34,368 bases of DNA from Verrucomicrobiota bacterium (GTDB lineage: Bacteria; Verrucomicrobiota; Verrucomicrobiia; Opitutales; Opitutaceae): the NCBI GenBank assembly GCA_019136515.1, contig JAGVUB010000197.1, positions 1 to 34,368 of the forward strand. The letters run 5' to 3'. This document shows, piece after piece, positions 31,136 to 34,368 of this stretch. The first letter of the stretch is position 1; each line of letters begins with the position of its first letter. The notes beneath the pieces were generated by a model. That model had not been told where the DNA came from, made no database searches, and worked only from the letters and a program-made list of their open reading frames with translations. Both the position numbers and the translations under genes were made by a program.

Positions 31136-31576
31136 TCAGAGCAGCTCCAGCCGCCAAGTCCAGCCGCCGTTGTCGCCAAATTCCAGCCACGCGAAGCTCG
31201 CCGGCGCGCCGCGGTGGGCATGGGCGAGACAGCCGGGGTTGAGCCAGCGCACCCCGCGCGGGTCGACCTCGTCGCGCGGCACATGGGTGTGCCCGTGCAG
31301 GATCGCCGTCGCCCCCGGTGGGGACCGCAGCGGCGGGATGTGGACCAGATGAAACCGGGCGCCGCCGCGGTCGAGCGTCAAGACCTCGGGCCAATGGCTC
31401 GCCCAGTCGCAATTGCCCCGCACGATCCGCAGCGGCACCGCCAAATCCTCGAGCGGGGCGAGGGTGGCCGGCAGGCAGACATCCCCCAGGTGCCAGATCT
31501 CGGTCGCTCCACGCAGCCGCGCCGCCAGCCCGGCGGGCAGGCGGTCGTGGGAATCGGAGATCACGGCGATGCGCAT
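31136..31576 (-). CDS. YfcE/MJ0936-type metallophosphoesterase
   Basis: A 146-residue small calcineurin-like phosphoesterase. Motifs in order: MRIAVISDSHD (residues 1-11), HLGDV near 33, RGNCDW near 56 and HGHTHVPRDE near 94. This is the compact arrangement of the YfcE family, which hydrolyses phosphodiesters such as cyclic nucleotides in vitro. The GNCD motif, with Cys in place of the more common His, is usual in this branch. The ATG at 31576 gives the family start; the upstream open frame overlaps the divergent lipoprotein gene. It lies 75 bases upstream of the metallopeptidase on the same strand and may be co-transcribed. Confidence 0.87.
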   Translation of the reverse strand: MRIAVISDSHDRLPAGLAARLRGATEIWHLGDVCLPATLAPLEDLAVPLRIVRGNCDWASHWPEVLTLDRGGARFHLVHIPPLRSPPGATAILHGHTHVPRDEVDPRGVRWLNPGCLAHAHRGAPASFAWLEFGDNGGWTWRLELL

Positions 31577-31670
31577 GGCGGGGCGGACCGGGGCAGGTTG
31601 GCCAGGGTTCCCCGGCCGCGCAGCACTTTTCACGTTTGCGGCGCAACCGCATCGGTCCAGCCTGCAGTCG

Positions 31671-32351
31671 ATGCGCTTCTCACGCCTGCGTCTCGTCGCC
31701 ATCGCAGCCGTCGTGGCCGCCATGGGGCTGGCCGGTTGCCTCCAACCCAACGGCTATCTGACCACCGCCGAAGCGACGCTCGGGGCCAACCTCCCGCTCC
31801 TGCAGGAACGCACCGCGCACACCCAACTGCTCTACATCTACGTCGGTGGCGACAATGCCCCGGCCGCGGTCGGCACCGCCCACGTCGGCGCACTCGCCCT
31901 CTCGCTGCGCGATCTCCTGCGCCAGAAAAAGTACGATGTCCGCGGCGCCGAATCCGTCCCCCCCACCAGCGAAGGCGGGCTGCTGGCGGGACGGATCGCT
32001 CAAACCATCGCCACGGGCGGTGCCGTGCCCGCCGCCGCACGCCCCATCTCCTACCTCCACCCGAACGCACCTCGGCTCCTGTTGTTCGTCCATTTGCAGG
32101 AGAACCTTCCCAGCAAAAAGTCCAGCCGGGGACCCGTTACCTCCGTGGGGGCCTTCCTCGCCGATTCGACCGATGGCGCCATCCTCTGGTCCGGGCGCAC
32201 CACCACCCGCGATCCGCTCACCGACACAGCACTCCGACAGCTCGCCAACCGGCTGCTTAAAACCCTGCCGAGCGTGACTCGTACCGCTGCCGCCGTTGGC
32301 GCACCCGAAGGCCCCGCCAAAGCTGAGTCAGCAGACCACCCGCGGTCGTAG
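31671..32351 (+). CDS. Lipoprotein of unknown function
   Basis: A 226-residue lipoprotein with signal peptide MRFSRLRLVAIAAVVAAMGL and lipobox Cys23. The mature protein has a mixed alpha/beta core: a strand around LLYIYVGG, a helix around ALALSLRDLLRQKKYDVRGA, then PRLLLFVHLQENL and DGAILWSGRTTTRDPLTDTA. The pattern (predicted strand, helix, then a TDGAILWSGRTTTR-like strand and a helix ALRQLANRLLKTLP) resembles small envelope lipoproteins with a DUF4136-like fold, but I would not assign a family. It converges with the GNAT gene. Confidence 0.75.
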   Translation: MRFSRLRLVAIAAVVAAMGLAGCLQPNGYLTTAEATLGANLPLLQERTAHTQLLYIYVGGDNAPAAVGTAHVGALALSLRDLLRQKKYDVRGAESVPPTSEGGLLAGRIAQTIATGGAVPAAARPISYLHPNAPRLLLFVHLQENLPSKKSSRGPVTSVGAFLADSTDGAILWSGRTTTRDPLTDTALRQLANRLLKTLPSVTRTAAAVGAPEGPAKAESADHPRS

Positions 32352-32359
32352 CCGCCCGC

Positions 32360-32998
32360 TCAGGCTGCCACGGCCAAAGCCGGTTCCACCGCCGGAGGCG
32401 CCACACGGGGCAGCGGCAGCTCCGGCAACTCGCCATCGAGCAAGAGGCGTTCGTGGATCGGCCGCCCGCAGGCATCGTGGCCCACCCGAGGCAGCTTGAT
32501 CCGCTCGAAGAACTTCGCCCCGCAGGGCGACCAGACAACGCTCAGCAGCGAGCTCGCCCGGTGACCCCGCAGCGCCAACTCGTGCTGGAATGCGACCTCC
32601 TCGCGATAGAGCCGGCTCGCCACGCCGCGCCGATGCCACTCGGGCCGCACGGCCATCGAGCACAGGTAAAGGTGGTACGGCTGCGCCGGCTCCCGGTAGG
32701 GCACGATCGCCTCGAGCGGAATCAGTCCATCATGCGCCCGACCCGCGAGCACCTCGTCCCGGAACGCCGCCGTGATCGGCAAAAACTGGTAGTACCCCGC
32801 CAGCCGCCCATCGCGCTGTCGGGCCAGGCTGAGCGACTCCGGGCAACGTTCGAAACGCTCGCGCCAGTAGTCCTGCCCCCCCAGATCCTCCTCGGTCGCG
32901 GTGAGGTAGAGCTCGCGATCGAGCGCCAACATTTCACGAATCAACACCGCATGGTCGGTCTCGTCCGAGGAGCGGTGGAACTGCAGGGAGGTGCACAT
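32360..32998 (-). CDS. GNAT-family acetyltransferase
   Basis: A 212-residue soluble protein. The acetyl-CoA-binding strand and loop are visible as LYLCSMAVRPEWHRRGVASR, with the R/Q-x-x-G-x-A/G motif as RRGVAS; the preceding strand RLAGYYQFLPI and the later SSLLSVVWSPCGAKFFERIK complete the fold. The acceptor substrate cannot be inferred. The C-terminal ~35 residues are Pro/Ala-rich and probably disordered. The ATG at 32998 is the first in frame and gives a normal length. It diverges from the penicillin-acylase-like gene. Confidence 0.83.
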   Translation of the reverse strand: MCTSLQFHRSSDETDHAVLIREMLALDRELYLTATEEDLGGQDYWRERFERCPESLSLARQRDGRLAGYYQFLPITAAFRDEVLAGRAHDGLIPLEAIVPYREPAQPYHLYLCSMAVRPEWHRRGVASRLYREEVAFQHELALRGHRASSLLSVVWSPCGAKFFERIKLPRVGHDACGRPIHERLLLDGELPELPLPRVAPPAVEPALAVAA

Positions 32999-33285
32999 GG
33001 CGGCGGCAAGACTAGGGTCCCCGCAAGCCCAGGCACGTGGCCCTTTTGTATCCGCTCGCTAGTGATCCGGCATCAGGCAGTTGCGCATTTTATTGTAATC
33101 GCCCCACCCCGGCCCCCGAGGGAAACACCCGGAACCCACCGAGGTCGAGAACGTTAGCCATTATTTATCAATGACTTGAAAATCCTTGATCCCAACCGCC
33201 GCGGTTGACCAACCGCGTTTGGAGCCCCATCCTCCGCCCAAAACGGCCGCTCGCCGCGCCGTCTCCGTCCCTCCCCCGTCTCACC
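32999..33285. other. Divergent intergenic region with AT-rich segment
   Basis: About 290 bases without a gene. Two stretches, about 33085-33105 and 33150-33185, are much AT-richer than the rest of the window and are likely promoter territory for the divergent GNAT and penicillin-acylase-like genes, although no clear box pair can be fixed. A small hairpin CGCGGTT/AACCGCG lies at 33200-33217. Confidence 0.5.
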
Positions 33286-34368
33286 ATGTTTCCCCGCTGG
33301 TTGCGCCTGACCGTCTCCCTCCTCGCCTTCGGCCTGCTGGTCGTCGGTCTCTTCGTGTTCGTACCCCTCTTCCGCAGCCTGCCCGACCGCGGCGGACGGC
33401 TCACGTTTCCCGGCCTCGCGGGCATCTCCGCGATCCAGCGCGATCGCGATGGTGCCGTCCGCATCAGTGCCAACAGCCGCCGCGATGCCGCCAAGCTCCT
33501 CGGCTTCGCCCACGCCCAAGATCGCTTCTTCCAGATGGATTGCCTGCGCCGCACCGCGGCGGGCGAACTCGCCGAGCTCTTCGGCCCGGCGGCGCTTCCG
33601 ACCGATCGCACCCATCGCCGGCACCGCCTCCGCGCCGTGGCCCACGCCGCGGTCGAGCGCTTGCCCGAGCCCCAGCGCGAGATCGTCGAAGACTACACGA
33701 TCGGGGTGAACGCGGGCCTCGCCGAACTCGCCACCGCACCATTCGAATACGCGCTGCTCCGCACCAAGCCCGTGCGCTGGCAGGCGGAGGACTCCCTGCT
33801 CGTGCTCGCCGCCATGGCGTTGGCCACCCAACGCACCGACGGCGCGCCCGAACTCTCCCGCGCGGTCGTGCGCGACCTCTTCGCGCCCGCCACCGCCGAG
33901 TTCCTGCTCTCCGCAGCCGACGATTTCGACGCCGCCCTCGACGGCTCCCAACTCGCCGCCCCCGCGCTGCCCGCCGCCCCGGAACTCCTCGCGGCAGAGC
34001 TCCCAGCCCGGCCCACCGCCAAACCGCCCAGCCCCGCGGCCACGCGATCAGTACCCGCACCCGCCTCCGAACACACCGGCAACGACGATTTCGCGTCCCG
34101 TTTCTTCGCCGCGTGGAGTGCGCCGCTTCGCCACAGCCCAGACGAAGCCCCCGGTGGCAACGCTTTCGCCATCCACGGGATGCGCGGCGTGCGCCCGCTC
34201 GCCCTCCTCGCCAACACGATCAACCTCCCCCTCGCGGTGCCCAACCTCTGGTACCGCACCGAGATGGTCTGGCGCACCGACCCGCGCCACATCCGCAATC
34301 TCGACGGCATCACCCTCCCCGGCCTGCCCCTCCTCGTCGCCGGCAGCAACGGCGCCCTCGCCTGGGGC
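33286..34368 (+). CDS. Penicillin acylase (Ntn-hydrolase) family protein, N-terminal part
   Basis: The first 361 codons of a gene that runs off the window. An N-terminal hydrophobic signal or anchor (about residues 6-28) is followed by the family domain: IQRDRDGAVRISANSRRDA, LLGFAHAQDRFFQMDCLRR, AAGELAELFG. Penicillin acylases are self-cleaving; the nucleophile is a serine directly before an Asn-aromatic motif (SN-x-W). Here the site reads PGGNAFAIHG with Gly291 before Asn292, and the next motif, usually ANDPHL, reads ANTINL (309-314). Later PGLPLLVAGSNGALAWG is canonical. The protein is therefore probably unable to process itself or act as an acylase. The ATG at 33286 gives a plausible signal sequence. 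Confidence 0.87.
   Translation, partial: MFPRWLRLTVSLLAFGLLVVGLFVFVPLFRSLPDRGGRLTFPGLAGISAIQRDRDGAVRISANSRRDAAKLLGFAHAQDRFFQMDCLRRTAAGELAELFGPAALPTDRTHRRHRLRAVAHAAVERLPEPQREIVEDYTIGVNAGLAELATAPFEYALLRTKPVRWQAEDSLLVLAAMALATQRTDGAPELSRAVVRDLFAPATAEFLLSAADDFDAALDGSQLAAPALPAAPELLAAELPARPTAKPPSPAATRSVPAPASEHTGNDDFASRFFAAWSAPLRHSPDEAPGGNAFAIHGMRGVRPLALLANTINLPLAVPNLWYRTEMVWRTDPRHIRNLDGITLPGLPLLVAGSNGALAWG

Overview
The window is very G+C-rich, with GC-rich third codon positions in nearly every gene, and it looks like a chromosomal segment of a free-living Gram-negative bacterium. The gene mix (exosortase-like protein, DUF7336-like protein, GYF_2 protein, tandem-ACT protein, many lipoproteins and exported proteins) and the abundance of palindromic intergenic repeats suggest Verrucomicrobiota, perhaps Opitutaceae. 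That placement is an inference; the window has no rRNA or other marker that fixes it. One tRNA is present (Gly, TCC). I see no CRISPR array, phage, transposase or integrase.

Layout. 1-1.8 kb: 3' end of rfbA (dTDP-sugar synthesis) and a family 2 glycosyltransferase. 1.9-5.1 kb: a rearranged queuosine-precursor locus. Intact queC and intact queE enclose two related small exported proteins, a DUF7336-like gene, and a chimeric remnant in which the start of a second queE is joined out of frame to the end of a second queC. 5.2-9.7 kb: exosortase-like protein, metY, a lower-GC orphan gene flanked by inverted repeats, purE, and a YbaY-like lipoprotein. 9.8-13.8 kb: lysA, small unknown proteins, tRNA-Gly, a stand-alone flagellar-rod-C-terminus-like peptide and an SBF-like transporter. 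13.9-17.4 kb: rsmE with a metallophosphoesterase, then rsmD and sufS on the other strand. 17.7-21.6 kb: cellobiose 2-epimerase-like gene, fosmidomycin-resistance-type MFS transporter and galK. 21.7-24.9 kb: two adjacent HDOD proteins diverging from a DUF481 gene broken by an in-frame TAG. 25-29.5 kb: a GYF_2 membrane protein followed by a 966-residue protein with a polyproline cytosolic tail, one membrane span and three internal repeats of 141 residues. 29.6-34.4 kb: tandem-ACT protein, YgjP-like metallopeptidase, YfcE-like phosphoesterase, lipoprotein, GNAT protein, and the start of a penicillin-acylase-family protein that seems to lack its catalytic nucleophile.

Most genes are housekeeping and arranged singly or in pairs rather than in long operons. 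The unusual content is (i) the queC/queE duplication with internal deletion, where four copies of a 30-bp element made of three ATTAGTG decamers end or bracket the small genes; (ii) the GYF/polyproline membrane-protein pair, which could be an interacting system; (iii) a heptamer tandem repeat directly abutting the rsmE start codon; and (iv) two likely inactivated genes (DUF481 and penicillin acylase).
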